Positions 24,470 to 32,670 of a stretch of DNA of 64,000 bases are shown in pieces. How positions within the stretch are numbered: position 1 is the first letter of the stretch; the number at the start of each line of letters is the position of its first letter. The notes under the pieces are model-generated. The model was given only the letters and a program-made list of their open reading frames with translations, had not been told where the DNA came from and made no database searches. Made by a program: the position numbers and the translations under genes. Location of the stretch: assembly GCF_900142135.1 (NCBI RefSeq), contig NZ_FQZU01000010.1:86325-150324 (forward strand). The letters run 5' to 3'. Source of the stretch: Desulfatibacillum alkenivorans DSM 16219. Lineage in GTDB: Bacteria > Desulfobacterota > Desulfobacteria > Desulfobacterales > Desulfatibacillaceae.

Positions 24470-25198
24470 TCAGGAAAAGATAATCTCCCGTTCCATGGCG
24501 TTGATGTTGGTCAGCAGCTCCAGCACGCCCAGGGGCTTGTCGCCCGGCAGGTAGGCGATGATGGTTCGGTGGAAAATGGGCGTGCCGTCGGGCAGTTGCA
24601 GGTGCTCAGAAGCGTAATGGTCGCAAAACCAGGGCCGGGTTACCTGCCGAATCCGGGCCACGTCAACGTCCATGGCCGCGGACGCAAGGGGCGCTTTCCG
24701 CCATTGATCCAACGGGACCTGGTTGTATCGCCATATCGGGACGAACATCCTCGCCAGGTCAATACGGCTTTTATCCTGGCTGGAGATGAGCAGAAAGTGG
24801 TTCTCGTAAATTTTTCCGTCCTGCAAAATTTCGTCCCGACAGTCGAAATGGGCCGTCACCCGGTTGGGGGGATCGACGAATCCGTCCGATAAGAATCGGA
24901 TGGACCCAAGCTCCAGCCTTTGCCTGAAGTCGTCCAAGGACGAAGTGGGAACCCAAAGGGCTTTTTGCGGGCTTTCCCGCACCACCGTTCCCACCCGGGG
25001 CTTTTTTATAATCAGGGACTCCATCTCCAAAAGCTCCAGGGCCCGGCGTATCATGCCATGGCTCACACCGGTCTGCTCCGCCAGTTCGTTAATGGTGGGG
25101 ACGGGCGAGCCCGGCGGACGATCTCCGGAAATAATTTCTTGTTTTAATTGGAGATAAATTTGAAAATAAAGGGGGATGTTTCCCTTTTTAAAAGCCAT
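24470..25198 (-). CDS. GntR/HutC-family transcriptional regulator
   Basis: 242 residues. The N-terminal winged helix (LYFQIYLQLKQEIISGDRPPGSPVPTINELAEQTGVS) is GntR type. The C-terminal UTRA ligand domain extends from about residue 80 to the end. It is transcribed divergently from the alcohol dehydrogenase and convergently with the glycyl-radical enzyme, a position suited to controlling both arms of the island. The shared upstream region carries several AATTTGAT half-sites. HutC-type regulators usually bind a sugar phosphate or acid as inducer; the ligand here is unknown. Confidence 0.88.
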   Translation of the reverse strand: MAFKKGNIPLYFQIYLQLKQEIISGDRPPGSPVPTINELAEQTGVSHGMIRRALELLEMESLIIKKPRVGTVVRESPQKALWVPTSSLDDFRQRLELGSIRFLSDGFVDPPNRVTAHFDCRDEILQDGKIYENHFLLISSQDKSRIDLARMFVPIWRYNQVPLDQWRKAPLASAAMDVDVARIRQVTRPWFCDHYASEHLQLPDGTPIFHRTIIAYLPGDKPLGVLELLTNINAMEREIIFS

Positions 25199-25218
25199 AA
25201 AGGTTTCCTTTGCCGGAA

Positions 25219-25295
25219 AATTTGATTTTTTTTAATTGACAAACAACCTGGAATTTAGCAACTTTAATTTGATTTTGTCAATTTTATATCAAATT
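25219..25295. promoter_or_regulatory. Divergent regulatory region with AATTTGAT half-sites
   Basis: AATTTGAT at 25219-25226 and 25266-25273, with the inverted ATCAAATT at 25288-25295; the last two form an inverted repeat with a 14-bp centre. A TTGACA lies on each strand: plus 25236-25241, and minus (complement at 25276-25281), the latter 17 bp from CTAAAT. The palindrome overlaps the minus-strand -35, as expected for GntR self-regulation. Confidence 0.55.
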
Positions 25296-25318
25296 GAAAT
25301 TTTTGGAGGGGATTGTCA

Positions 25319-26374
25319 ATGAAAAAAATGAAAGCAGCCTGCCTGACCAAAATACCCAAGGAAATTGAAGTGCGGGAAATCCCGGTCCCGGAAATCGGGG
25401 AAAATGAGTTCCTGGTCAAGATGCACGCTTGCTCCCTTTGCTATACGGACGTCAAGGCGTGCGTGCACGGCAAGCATTTTTATATTGAGCTTTACGGCCT
25501 TCCCTGGACTCCCGGGCATGAAATGGCCGGAGAAATCGCGGCGGTGGGCGATCAGGTGACTGGCTATTCCGTGGGGCAGCGGGTGGCCGTGGCGCCTTTC
25601 AATCCGTGTTTGGAATGTCCGCCCTGCAAGCTGGGGGCCTACCGGTTTTGCCACAAGGCGCCGGGCAGTTTTGTGCAGCCGGGGGGATTTGCGGAATATT
25701 TCAAGGTTCCGGGGGAGGGCGCCCATTTGCGCACGCTGGTCCTGCCCGATTCCATGTCCTACGAGGAAGCCGCCCTGGTGGAGCCTGTGGCGTCCTGCCT
25801 GCATGCGGTTCGCAAGGCTGGAGTTCCGCAAGGATCGACGGCGGCCGTCATTGGCGCCGGCCCCATGGGCCTGATTTTGATGCAGCTTGCCAAGGCCGAG
25901 GGCGCGGCCAAGGTGTTTATGGTGGACGTGGACGACCAGCGGTTGGAGCAGGCTTTGGAGTTCGACGCGGACGAGGTGATCAACTCGGCCAGGGAAAACG
26001 CCAACCAGGCCATCCGCTTGAAAACCGGCTTTATGGGCGCCGACGTGGTTTTCGAAGCTGTGGGAAACGCCCAGACCTATTTGCTGGCTTTGGAAATGGC
26101 CCGGGGCGGCGGCGCGGTGAGTTTGTTCGGCGGCTTGCCCGGCGGGTCTACTGTGGAGATTCCATCGGAGCTTTTGCATTATCATGAGTTGACCATCACG
26201 GGTACGTCCTCGTTCTCACCGGACGACTACAAAAACGCCCTGGAGTTGATCGAGGCGGGAAAAATCGACGTCAAACGTTTGATCAGCCACCGGTTTGACA
26301 GCCTGGACGGCGTGTTGGAAGCCATCAATCTTAGTTTGGACAAACAGGGATTGAAAAAAGTGGTGCTGCTGTAA
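25319..26374 (+). CDS. Zinc-dependent alcohol/polyol dehydrogenase (MDR family)
   Basis: The start chosen is ATG at 25319 with TTGGAGGGG upstream. 351 residues. The catalytic zinc site is seen in ACSLCYTD and GHEMAGEI. The structural zinc lobe is CLECPPCKLGAYRFC, and the NAD site is AVIGAGPMGL near residue 180. This is the sorbitol/threonine dehydrogenase-like branch. It would interconvert a polyol or diol with the aldehyde or ketone. It is the first gene of the right-hand arm of the island, opposite the GntR gene. The substrate is not visible from sequence. Confidence 0.88.
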   Translation: MKKMKAACLTKIPKEIEVREIPVPEIGENEFLVKMHACSLCYTDVKACVHGKHFYIELYGLPWTPGHEMAGEIAAVGDQVTGYSVGQRVAVAPFNPCLECPPCKLGAYRFCHKAPGSFVQPGGFAEYFKVPGEGAHLRTLVLPDSMSYEEAALVEPVASCLHAVRKAGVPQGSTAAVIGAGPMGLILMQLAKAEGAAKVFMVDVDDQRLEQALEFDADEVINSARENANQAIRLKTGFMGADVVFEAVGNAQTYLLALEMARGGGAVSLFGGLPGGSTVEIPSELLHYHELTITGTSSFSPDDYKNALELIEAGKIDVKRLISHRFDSLDGVLEAINLSLDKQGLKKVVLL

Positions 26375-26389
26375 ACAGGGAGAGAATTT

Positions 26390-27217
26390 ATGAAATTCGA
26401 GGACTTGACGCCATTGGCCGTGGGCCGGGTTTCCGACGTGTACGTGACGCAGGATAACCTTGTTTTCAAACTGCTGCACGACTCTGTACCGGATTGGAAG
26501 GTGGAGGAAGAGTTTAAACGCTGCCGGATTGTAGACAAGGCCGGGGTTCCTTCTCCCAAGGCTTTGGAAATGCTGGACATGAAAGGCCGTAAAGGCATTC
26601 TCTTTGAGTGGGCGGGCAAGCAGGATCTCCTGAAAGCCAAGTTGGGCAATCCTTTGAATTTGTGGTCAGGGGCCAAGTTCATGGCCTCCGTGCATGCGGA
26701 TTTTTTGCGCCGCGAGGCGCCCGGTCTGCCGGATATCAAGGCGGAGGCCTGGCGCATGGCCCACGAGGAGCTTCCCCAGGGGACCATCAAGCCGGAGCAG
26801 TTTGACTTGTTCCGCCGCTACCTGGACGGCCTGCCTGACGGCAACGCCATTTGCCACATGGATTTTCATCCCTCCAACATCATGCTTACGGACGACGGCG
26901 GGTACTCCGTCATCGATTGGGCCGAGGCGGTAAAGGGCTCTCCCGAGGCGGACGCGGCCATGACTTCCTTTATGCTCGCCAATGCGGAAACCGCGCCGGG
27001 CAACAGCTTTTTGATGGAAATCATCATTTCCATATTCCGCAAGGGTTTTGAAAAGCAGTACAGAAAGCACATTCAGTCCATGATGGGCTTTTCCGCGGAC
27101 GGCTTCGAAAAATGGACCCTTTTGCTTGGCGTGTTCCGTATGGCCATGTGGAAGCTGGACAGCGAAAGGGAGTTTTTGACCAGCCTGATTCGGGAAAACC
27201 TGGAGAAATTGGCCTAA
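26390..27217 (+). CDS. APH/ChoK-fold small-molecule kinase
   Basis: 275 residues; GGGAGAG precedes the ATG, 15 nt after the dehydrogenase stop. The kinase catalytic loop is HMDFHPSNIML (His-x-Asp with downstream Asn) near residue 160, followed by the metal-binding IDWAEA. This fold includes aminoglycoside, choline, methylthioribose and homoserine kinases. In a catabolic operon with two aldolases it probably phosphorylates a sugar or polyol hydroxyl rather than an antibiotic. The substrate is an inference. Confidence 0.8.
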   Translation: MKFEDLTPLAVGRVSDVYVTQDNLVFKLLHDSVPDWKVEEEFKRCRIVDKAGVPSPKALEMLDMKGRKGILFEWAGKQDLLKAKLGNPLNLWSGAKFMASVHADFLRREAPGLPDIKAEAWRMAHEELPQGTIKPEQFDLFRRYLDGLPDGNAICHMDFHPSNIMLTDDGGYSVIDWAEAVKGSPEADAAMTSFMLANAETAPGNSFLMEIIISIFRKGFEKQYRKHIQSMMGFSADGFEKWTLLLGVFRMAMWKLDSEREFLTSLIRENLEKLA

Positions 27218-27251
27218 TATGGAATCCAACAACGATTATTGAGAGACGCTC

Positions 27252-28100
27252 ATGTTAGTTACCTTGTCCGAAATATTGGCGCCTGCACAAAACGAAAAAT
27301 ATGCGGTGATCGCGCCGGATTTTTTAAGCATCGGCATGCTAAAGCATTATCTGCGTGCGGCTGAAAAATACGGCGCCCCGATTATCGCCAGTTATCCACC
27401 CTTGCCCATCGACCGGTTCCGCCGTTATGACAGGTGGATAGGCAAGATCAGGACTCTTTGCCGGGAATCCAAGGTTCCGGTGTGCCTCCACCTGGATCAC
27501 GGCAAGAACGTCCAAATCTGCTTGCGGGCCGTCGCCGCCGGTTTTACCAGCGTGATGATTGACGCCAGCGCCTTTGATCTCGACCTGAATCTGAAAATGA
27601 CTCGGCGGACGGCGCAGGCGGCCCGCCAGGCGGGAGTTTCCGTGGAGGCGGAAATCGGCCACGTGGGCGCCAACAAAGACAGCATGGAAGGCAAGGCCCA
27701 GGAAAGCAACCTGACCGATCCGGAACAGGCCGCTTTTTTCGCCCGGGAAACCGGCGTGGACGCCCTGGCTGTGTCCATCGGCACGCTCCACGGGACCTAC
27801 AAAGGGGAGCCTCACATTGATTTTGGCCGCCTGGAGGCCATTAAAGAGGCTGTGGACGTTCCTCTGGTGCTTCACGGAGGCTCGGGGACCGGCGAGGACA
27901 ACCTCCGTCGCTGCGTTGCCGGAGGGATTTGTAAAATCAACGTGTTTACGGAGCTTATTAAGGCCTACTTGCCGGCGACCAAAGCGGGATTCAATCCCTT
28001 GGTGAAAGGAAACCCCGGTTTTCATCAATACAATGCGGTGGACAAAATCCTGGAATTCTATTTTACAATCTCCGGCAGCATGGGCGTTGCGTCCGCCTAA
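27252..28100 (+). CDS. Class II fructose-bisphosphate/tagatose-type aldolase
   Basis: 282 residues. The zinc ligands and catalytic residues of the class II FBA/GatY/KbaY family are in place: HLDHGK near residue 82, EAEIGHVGA, SIGTLHGTYKG and LHGGSGTGEDNLRR, then the phosphate loop KINVFTEL. It is likely a zinc-dependent aldolase making or splitting a ketose phosphate with DHAP. The N-terminus is atypical (LSEILAPAQNEKYAVIAPD) and the protein may act on a sugar other than fructose bisphosphate. It is in line with the kinase gene and the second aldolase. Confidence 0.85.
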   Translation: MLVTLSEILAPAQNEKYAVIAPDFLSIGMLKHYLRAAEKYGAPIIASYPPLPIDRFRRYDRWIGKIRTLCRESKVPVCLHLDHGKNVQICLRAVAAGFTSVMIDASAFDLDLNLKMTRRTAQAARQAGVSVEAEIGHVGANKDSMEGKAQESNLTDPEQAAFFARETGVDALAVSIGTLHGTYKGEPHIDFGRLEAIKEAVDVPLVLHGGSGTGEDNLRRCVAGGICKINVFTELIKAYLPATKAGFNPLVKGNPGFHQYNAVDKILEFYFTISGSMGVASA

Positions 28101-28142
28101 TCACATATTTCAGGGAAAGCAAAAACAAGCAAAGGAGCAGCC

Positions 28143-28793
28143 ATGTTACTTGAAAAAGAGCGGGAACAAGTGGTTGTGTACTGCCAAAGGATGATTTCCA
28201 CAGGCCTGACCGTAGGAACGAGCGGAAACATAAGCATTTATAACCGGGAGCAAGGACTGATGGCCATCAGCCCCAGTTCCATGGACTACATGATCATGGA
28301 GCCGGTGGACGTGGTGGTTCAGGATTTGGACGGCAATGTTGTGGACAGCCCCCGGCGTCCCTCCTCCGAGTCCGATCTGCATCTGATCTGCTATAAAAAC
28401 AGGGAGGACATCAACGCGGTGGTGCACACCCATTCCCCCAACACAACCACCCTGGCGATTCTGGGCTGGGAGCTTCCGGCGGTCCATTACAACGTGGCCT
28501 ACAGCGGCGGCTCCACCATTCCCGTGGCGCCGTATCGCCTGTTCGGGACTATGGAGCTTGCGGAAGCGGCTTTGAAAACCCTGGAAGGCCGTTACGGATG
28601 CCTGCTGGCCAATCACGGCGCTCTGGCCGCCGGATCCGGCATCAGCCACGCTTACGCCCTTGCTGAGCAAATGGAGTTTTGCGCCGAGGTGTATCTGAAA
28701 GCCAAAGCCGCGGGCGAGCCCAATGTTTTGAGTGAAGAGCAGATTATTGAAGTCATCGGCAAGTTCATTGCCTATTCCAGCCAGGAAAAATAG
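28143..28793 (+). CDS. Class II aldolase/adducin family (L-fuculose-phosphate aldolase-like)
   Basis: 216 residues, the normal length; AAAGGAGCAG precedes the ATG. The family motifs are GLTVGTSGNIS near residue 22, PSSMDY, the SSESDLH acidic segment and the zinc-binding HTHSPNTTTLAI near 94, with a further His in ANHGALAAG. FucA enzymes split fuculose-1-phosphate to DHAP and lactaldehyde and accept related deoxy-sugars, including 5-deoxyribulose-1-phosphate. It follows the FBA-like gene, so two different aldolases are encoded side by side. Confidence 0.87.
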   Translation: MLLEKEREQVVVYCQRMISTGLTVGTSGNISIYNREQGLMAISPSSMDYMIMEPVDVVVQDLDGNVVDSPRRPSSESDLHLICYKNREDINAVVHTHSPNTTTLAILGWELPAVHYNVAYSGGSTIPVAPYRLFGTMELAEAALKTLEGRYGCLLANHGALAAGSGISHAYALAEQMEFCAEVYLKAKAAGEPNVLSEEQIIEVIGKFIAYSSQEK

Positions 28794-28819
28794 CAACCTG
28801 AAGCGCGGACGGACGAATC

Positions 28820-30397
28820 ATGCAGTACACAAGAGAAGACATAGTCAAAAAAATCAACGCGGAAGATTGGGACCTGATCATCATCGGAGGCGGCGTCACC
28901 GGCGCCGGCATCCTGCGGGAAGCGGTCCGGCGAAACCTGAAAGCCCTGTTGGTGGAGCAGCGCGATTTCGCCTGGGGCGCCTCCAGCCGGTCCGGCCAGT
29001 TGGTGCACGGCGGCCTGCGATACCTCCAGCAGGGGGATTTCATGCTCACCTATCAGTCGGTCCGCGAGCGGGAAATGCTCTTGCAGGAGATTCCCGGCCT
29101 GGTCAAGCCTTTCGGGATGATGATGGCCGTTTATAAAGGCAGCCTGCTGCAGCGCTTGATCGTCCAGGCGGGCCTTTTGACCTACGATGTCATGAGCCGC
29201 AAATTCCGGAAACACACGTATTCGGTCAAGGAAATGCTCCAGCGCTTTCCCGGCCTTAGGGAAAAAGGGCTGGAATGCGGCCTGCTTTTTTACGAGTCCG
29301 TGACGGACGACGCAAGGCTGGTGTTGCGGGTTTTGCAGCAAGCCCGGGAAGAGGGCGGAGTCACGCTGAATTATTGCAAGGTCACGGATTTATTAAAGGA
29401 TGACGGCAGGGTGTGCGGCGTGGAACTGGAGGATTCGGTTTCGGGCGAAAAAATGCAGGCCAAGGCCAAACAGGTTATTAGCGCAACAGGCGCCTGGGCG
29501 GACGACTTCCGCAGCAAGGTCAGAAGGAAGAACTCCAAGCATATGCGCCCGTTACGGGGCAGCCACCTGGTTTTTTCCGCGGACAGGCTGCCGGTAAGCC
29601 AAAGCATTGTCATTACCCATCCGGTCAGTAAACGGCCCGGATTTATTTTTCCCTGGGAAGGCCGTGTCATCACGGGCAACACGGACATCGACCATCGGCA
29701 AAAGCTCACCGAAGAGGCTTTCGCAACCTCCGGCGAGGTGGATTATTTGCTGGAAAGCGTCCGGCATCACTTCCCGGACCTGGACATAACGCGCAAGGAT
29801 ATTATAGCTACCTATTCGGGCGTCCGTCCCGTGGTGGGATCGGGCAAGAAAGACCCGTCCAAGGAATCCCGCGATCATGTGGTCTGGCAGGAGGACGGAT
29901 TGCTGACAGTCACCGGCGGCAAGCTGACCACCTTTCGGCTGATCGCCCTGGACGCCTTGAAGGCGGCCCGGCCCGCCCTGGGGGATTTGCCGGACCTGGA
30001 CAAAAAGCAGCGCGTGTTTTCGCCCGTAAAACCCTTGTCCGCCGAAGCCGCGGGCCTGGGCCGGGAGTCCTTGACCCGCCTCCAGGGCAGGTACGGCGCC
30101 CGGGCTCAAGATTTGATCAAGGACGCCCAGCCCGGCGAGTTGGAGAACATTCCGGGCACGGAAACCCTCTGGGCGGAGTTGCGCTGGGCCGCAAAAAATG
30201 AAATGGTAGTGCATTTGGAGGATTTGATGCGCAGACGCACCCGCATTGCAGTTTTATTAAGGCAGGGCGGAGCGTCCTATATGCCCGCAATAAAGGAAAT
30301 TTGCCAGCCGCTTCTTGGCTGGGACGACGAGAAATGGAGTCAGGAAGAGAAGCAGTATTTGCAATCGTGGCAAAAGTACAATGGGGTGAAATATTGA
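28820..30397 (+). CDS. GlpD-like FAD-dependent glycerol-3-phosphate dehydrogenase
   Basis: 525 residues. The FAD site IIIGGGVTGAGILREAVRR is near residue 20, and ASSRSGQLVHGGLRYL matches the GlpD signature. Further GlpD motifs are GITGNTDIDHR-like (VITGNTDIDH), SGVRPVVG and the GGKLTTFR segment near residue 370. The C-terminal DAO_C domain is present. GlpD oxidises glycerol-3-phosphate to DHAP and gives electrons to quinone at the membrane. Here it is the last gene of the island. It may link the DHAP pool to respiration, or act on a related polyol phosphate. Confidence 0.85.
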   Translation: MQYTREDIVKKINAEDWDLIIIGGGVTGAGILREAVRRNLKALLVEQRDFAWGASSRSGQLVHGGLRYLQQGDFMLTYQSVREREMLLQEIPGLVKPFGMMMAVYKGSLLQRLIVQAGLLTYDVMSRKFRKHTYSVKEMLQRFPGLREKGLECGLLFYESVTDDARLVLRVLQQAREEGGVTLNYCKVTDLLKDDGRVCGVELEDSVSGEKMQAKAKQVISATGAWADDFRSKVRRKNSKHMRPLRGSHLVFSADRLPVSQSIVITHPVSKRPGFIFPWEGRVITGNTDIDHRQKLTEEAFATSGEVDYLLESVRHHFPDLDITRKDIIATYSGVRPVVGSGKKDPSKESRDHVVWQEDGLLTVTGGKLTTFRLIALDALKAARPALGDLPDLDKKQRVFSPVKPLSAEAAGLGRESLTRLQGRYGARAQDLIKDAQPGELENIPGTETLWAELRWAAKNEMVVHLEDLMRRRTRIAVLLRQGGASYMPAIKEICQPLLGWDDEKWSQEEKQYLQSWQKYNGVKY

Positions 30398-30666
30398 ATC
30401 AACTTGGAACAGGAACTTGCCGCACGAACTAGCCCCTTGGGGAGGGATGACGTTCCTATTGCAGAAAACTGATTCTTGCCTGATGAAATGACGCAGGGCC
30501 GTCCTGCCCGCCTTAGCTCCTTAAAATCCCAAAACAGGAGGGCGGGCGGTCCTGCGTAAACGCAATTCTCAAACTCGCCTATTTATACTAATTGCTATTA
30601 TTCGAGTGGTTATTCGGTGCGTTCTCCGGGCGCTCAAAATTTACTTCGCTAAAATTTGGAAAGTCG

Positions 30667-30746
30667 CTGGACCCCGTTTCCAGGAGCGCGTCATGATGAT
30701 TGCAAATAGGGCCAATCAACCCGCAGCTTCCCTCCACGGGGATGAC
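30667..30746. repeat. Dispersed repeat A, copy 2
   Basis: Matches 20714-20797: CCCCGTTTCC, GCGTCATGATGATTGCAAA and CCTCCACGGGGATGAC in the same order and orientation, with divergence between them. Confidence 0.75.
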
Positions 30747-30777
30747 AGAGAGCGTCGGCCGTAGCAGCCGTCCTGCC

Positions 30778-30993
30778 TTGTTGGGTTTCGCGGCGGCGAT
30801 GCAATTTTATGATGCATTTAAGCAAGACGCATTTTTCCCGATTCAACATTCTGTTTCAATGCTCTACCCAACCTACTTTTTATCCATAAAAATAGTAGGT
30901 TGGGTAGAGCTTGCAGAACTATTCAAACGAAGGCTGTCCAGTCCTCGCCGAAATAATGACCAACGTCGAAAACATGCGTGCGAAACCCAACAA
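30778..30993. repeat. Nested palindromic repeat, family C, copy 2
   Basis: Same plan as 3884-4105: TTGTTGGGTTTCGC at the left, GCGAAACCCAACA at the right and a central hairpin GCTCTACCCAACCTAC (30861-30876) with GTAGGTTGGGTAGAGC (30895-30910). The loop sequence differs from copy 1. It lies between repeats A and B, which are closer together in the left copy. Confidence 0.8.
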
Positions 30994-31033
30994 ATGGATG
31001 AGCGCTCCCAAAACTGATTGTAGCCCGGGAAAA

Positions 31034-31091
31034 TCGTCATCCCGGCAAGAGGCGGTCTGCTTTTTAAGACCGCCCCGCAAGCCGGGACCCA
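31034..31091. repeat. Dispersed palindromic repeat B, copy 2
   Basis: CGTCATCCCGGCAAG and GCAAGCCGGGACCCAG are shared with 20894-20951. The inner stem is GGCGGTCT/AGACCGCC (31051-31058 with 31067-31074), different in sequence from copy 1 but fully paired. Confidence 0.8.
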
Positions 31092-31154
31092 GCGCCTTCG
31101 GGGACTTATCTGGGAGCATCATTACTTGTTTGAAGGCGCCTTGTTATCAGAGTT

Positions 31155-32534
31155 TTAGCCCGCACACAGATTTTTCAGTTCTGAAAGGAGTTTCCATGAA
31201 AAAGGAGCTTTTTGGCAGGGAAAAACCGCCCGGTTGGTGTAAAGGGGATCCGCCTCCAGATTGTACCGGGAAGACGCCTTGGCCTCCTCCCACAAGGCCG
31301 TGTGGGGTATGGGCGTGTAATGGGTCAGCACGGGGCGTATGCCCGCCTCTTTGACGATGGATATGGACTCTTTCACGGCTTCGTAATCCTGATTGGGCAG
31401 GCCGATAAGCAAATAGGCGCCAACCACGCTGGCGTCAAAACCCGCCTCCTTCATATTCCTGGCGCCGTCCAAAAACTCTTGCCGGGTGATTTTGGCGTCC
31501 ATGCCGTTTCGTTTGGAGAACACGGCCGTCTCCAGGCCCAGGCGAATGGTTTGGAATCCCGCCTGGAACATGGTTTTGGCCGTCCTGGGGGTCAGGTTGC
31601 GGATATGGACCGCGTTGGGAGTATGGAATCGGCAGTTCAGGCCTCGGGAGAGGATTTTATCCATCAGGGGCAAAAAATACTTCTCCGGCTGCACCAGCAT
31701 GGCGTCGTCGTAAAACACGTAATCCCTTAATCCGTAGCGTTCGCGCCAATAAAGCATTTCGTCGAACACGGCGTCGGGATCTCTCCGCAAAAATTCCGGG
31801 TTCAAGAAGCCCGAGGCGCAATAATGGCAGCGGAAGGGGCATCCGCGGGAGGTCAGCACGGGCGCGAACACGGGAGCCCCCTCCAGATCCAAAGCGGGGT
31901 AGGGGAAGTCGTCCAATGCGCCCGATTTGACCGGGTTATCCGCGCTCCAGCCTGTATGGCGATTGGCCAGGTCCACAATGCGTTCGTCGGCCAGGCCTGT
32001 AAAAACCTCGTCAGCCCCGGAAAAATTTCGTGCGTGATCAGGCCATAAGGTCGGGTAGGTTCCGCCTAAAACCAAAGGGACGTCCGGCCAGATTTCCTTG
32101 GCAAGAGCAATGGTCTCAAACACCCCCGGATACCAATAGGCCATGAGGGACGTGACCAGGATCAAGTCCGGCTTTTCCGCGCCCGACAAATCCTTGCGCA
32201 CCCGTTCGGGTTCCAGGCCGTAGCGGGAAAATCGCCGTTTGACGTCCCCGAGGATTTTCGGCGCGGGCAGGGCTTGTTTCAGGTACGGGCCGGCGCCGTA
32301 GCGATTTTTTTTCAGATGGGATGTATCCGGCCTTCCCAGGCAGTCGTAATAAGATACGGAAAAGCCGGCTTTTCGCAGGATGGCCAGGAGGTAATATAAA
32401 CCCAGAGGCCTGGCCCACACGTCGTAGGCTGCGAAGTCGTGAATCCAGGGGTTTAGGCCCAGTATGCGGGGCGGGGCTGCGTTCATGGTCTTGGCGTTAT
32501 GGGGTTCATCTTGAGGCATGGGAGTGCATAGCAT
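31155..32534 (-). CDS. B12-binding-domain radical SAM protein
   Basis: 459 residues, taken from the first ATG; no start has a clear ribosome site and ATG at 32486 is an alternative. The N-terminal third resembles the cobalamin-binding Rossmann domain (GLYYLLAILRKAGFSVSYYDC; VTSLMAYWYPG; PLVLGGTYPTLWPDH). The radical SAM cluster CPFRCHYC is near residue 234, followed by a TIM-barrel half with RLGLETA and YLLIGLPNQ. Family members include methyltransferases and ring-forming enzymes in cofactor and lipid synthesis. No neighbouring gene points to its substrate. Confidence 0.82.
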   Translation of the reverse strand: MLCTPMPQDEPHNAKTMNAAPPRILGLNPWIHDFAAYDVWARPLGLYYLLAILRKAGFSVSYYDCLGRPDTSHLKKNRYGAGPYLKQALPAPKILGDVKRRFSRYGLEPERVRKDLSGAEKPDLILVTSLMAYWYPGVFETIALAKEIWPDVPLVLGGTYPTLWPDHARNFSGADEVFTGLADERIVDLANRHTGWSADNPVKSGALDDFPYPALDLEGAPVFAPVLTSRGCPFRCHYCASGFLNPEFLRRDPDAVFDEMLYWRERYGLRDYVFYDDAMLVQPEKYFLPLMDKILSRGLNCRFHTPNAVHIRNLTPRTAKTMFQAGFQTIRLGLETAVFSKRNGMDAKITRQEFLDGARNMKEAGFDASVVGAYLLIGLPNQDYEAVKESISIVKEAGIRPVLTHYTPIPHTALWEEAKASSRYNLEADPLYTNRAVFPCQKAPFSWKLLSELKNLCAG

Positions 32535-32670
32535 ACAAGCCAGGGCGCAGGGAAAATAAATTTTCAGCTTAACCGGATATTAATTTGACTAAATTGAAAA
32601 TTCCTTTATCATTAAAGGTTAATCGCCGCGTACGGCTTTAATATATACTTAAACGAAAGGATTTGGAATC

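Larger units (their letters stand above)
30398..31154. other. Gene-free region right of the glycyl-radical island, repeat-rich
   Basis: About 760 bp without a believable gene. It contains an imperfect long hairpin (30491-30557, ACGCAGG at one end and CCTGCGT at the other), repeat A copy 2, nested repeat C copy 2 and repeat B copy 2. Confidence 0.7.

Noticed and set aside
26390..27217. APH-fold kinase as an antibiotic-resistance gene
   Set aside because: It is embedded in a catabolic operon, 15 nt after a polyol dehydrogenase, so a sugar or polyol kinase is more likely.
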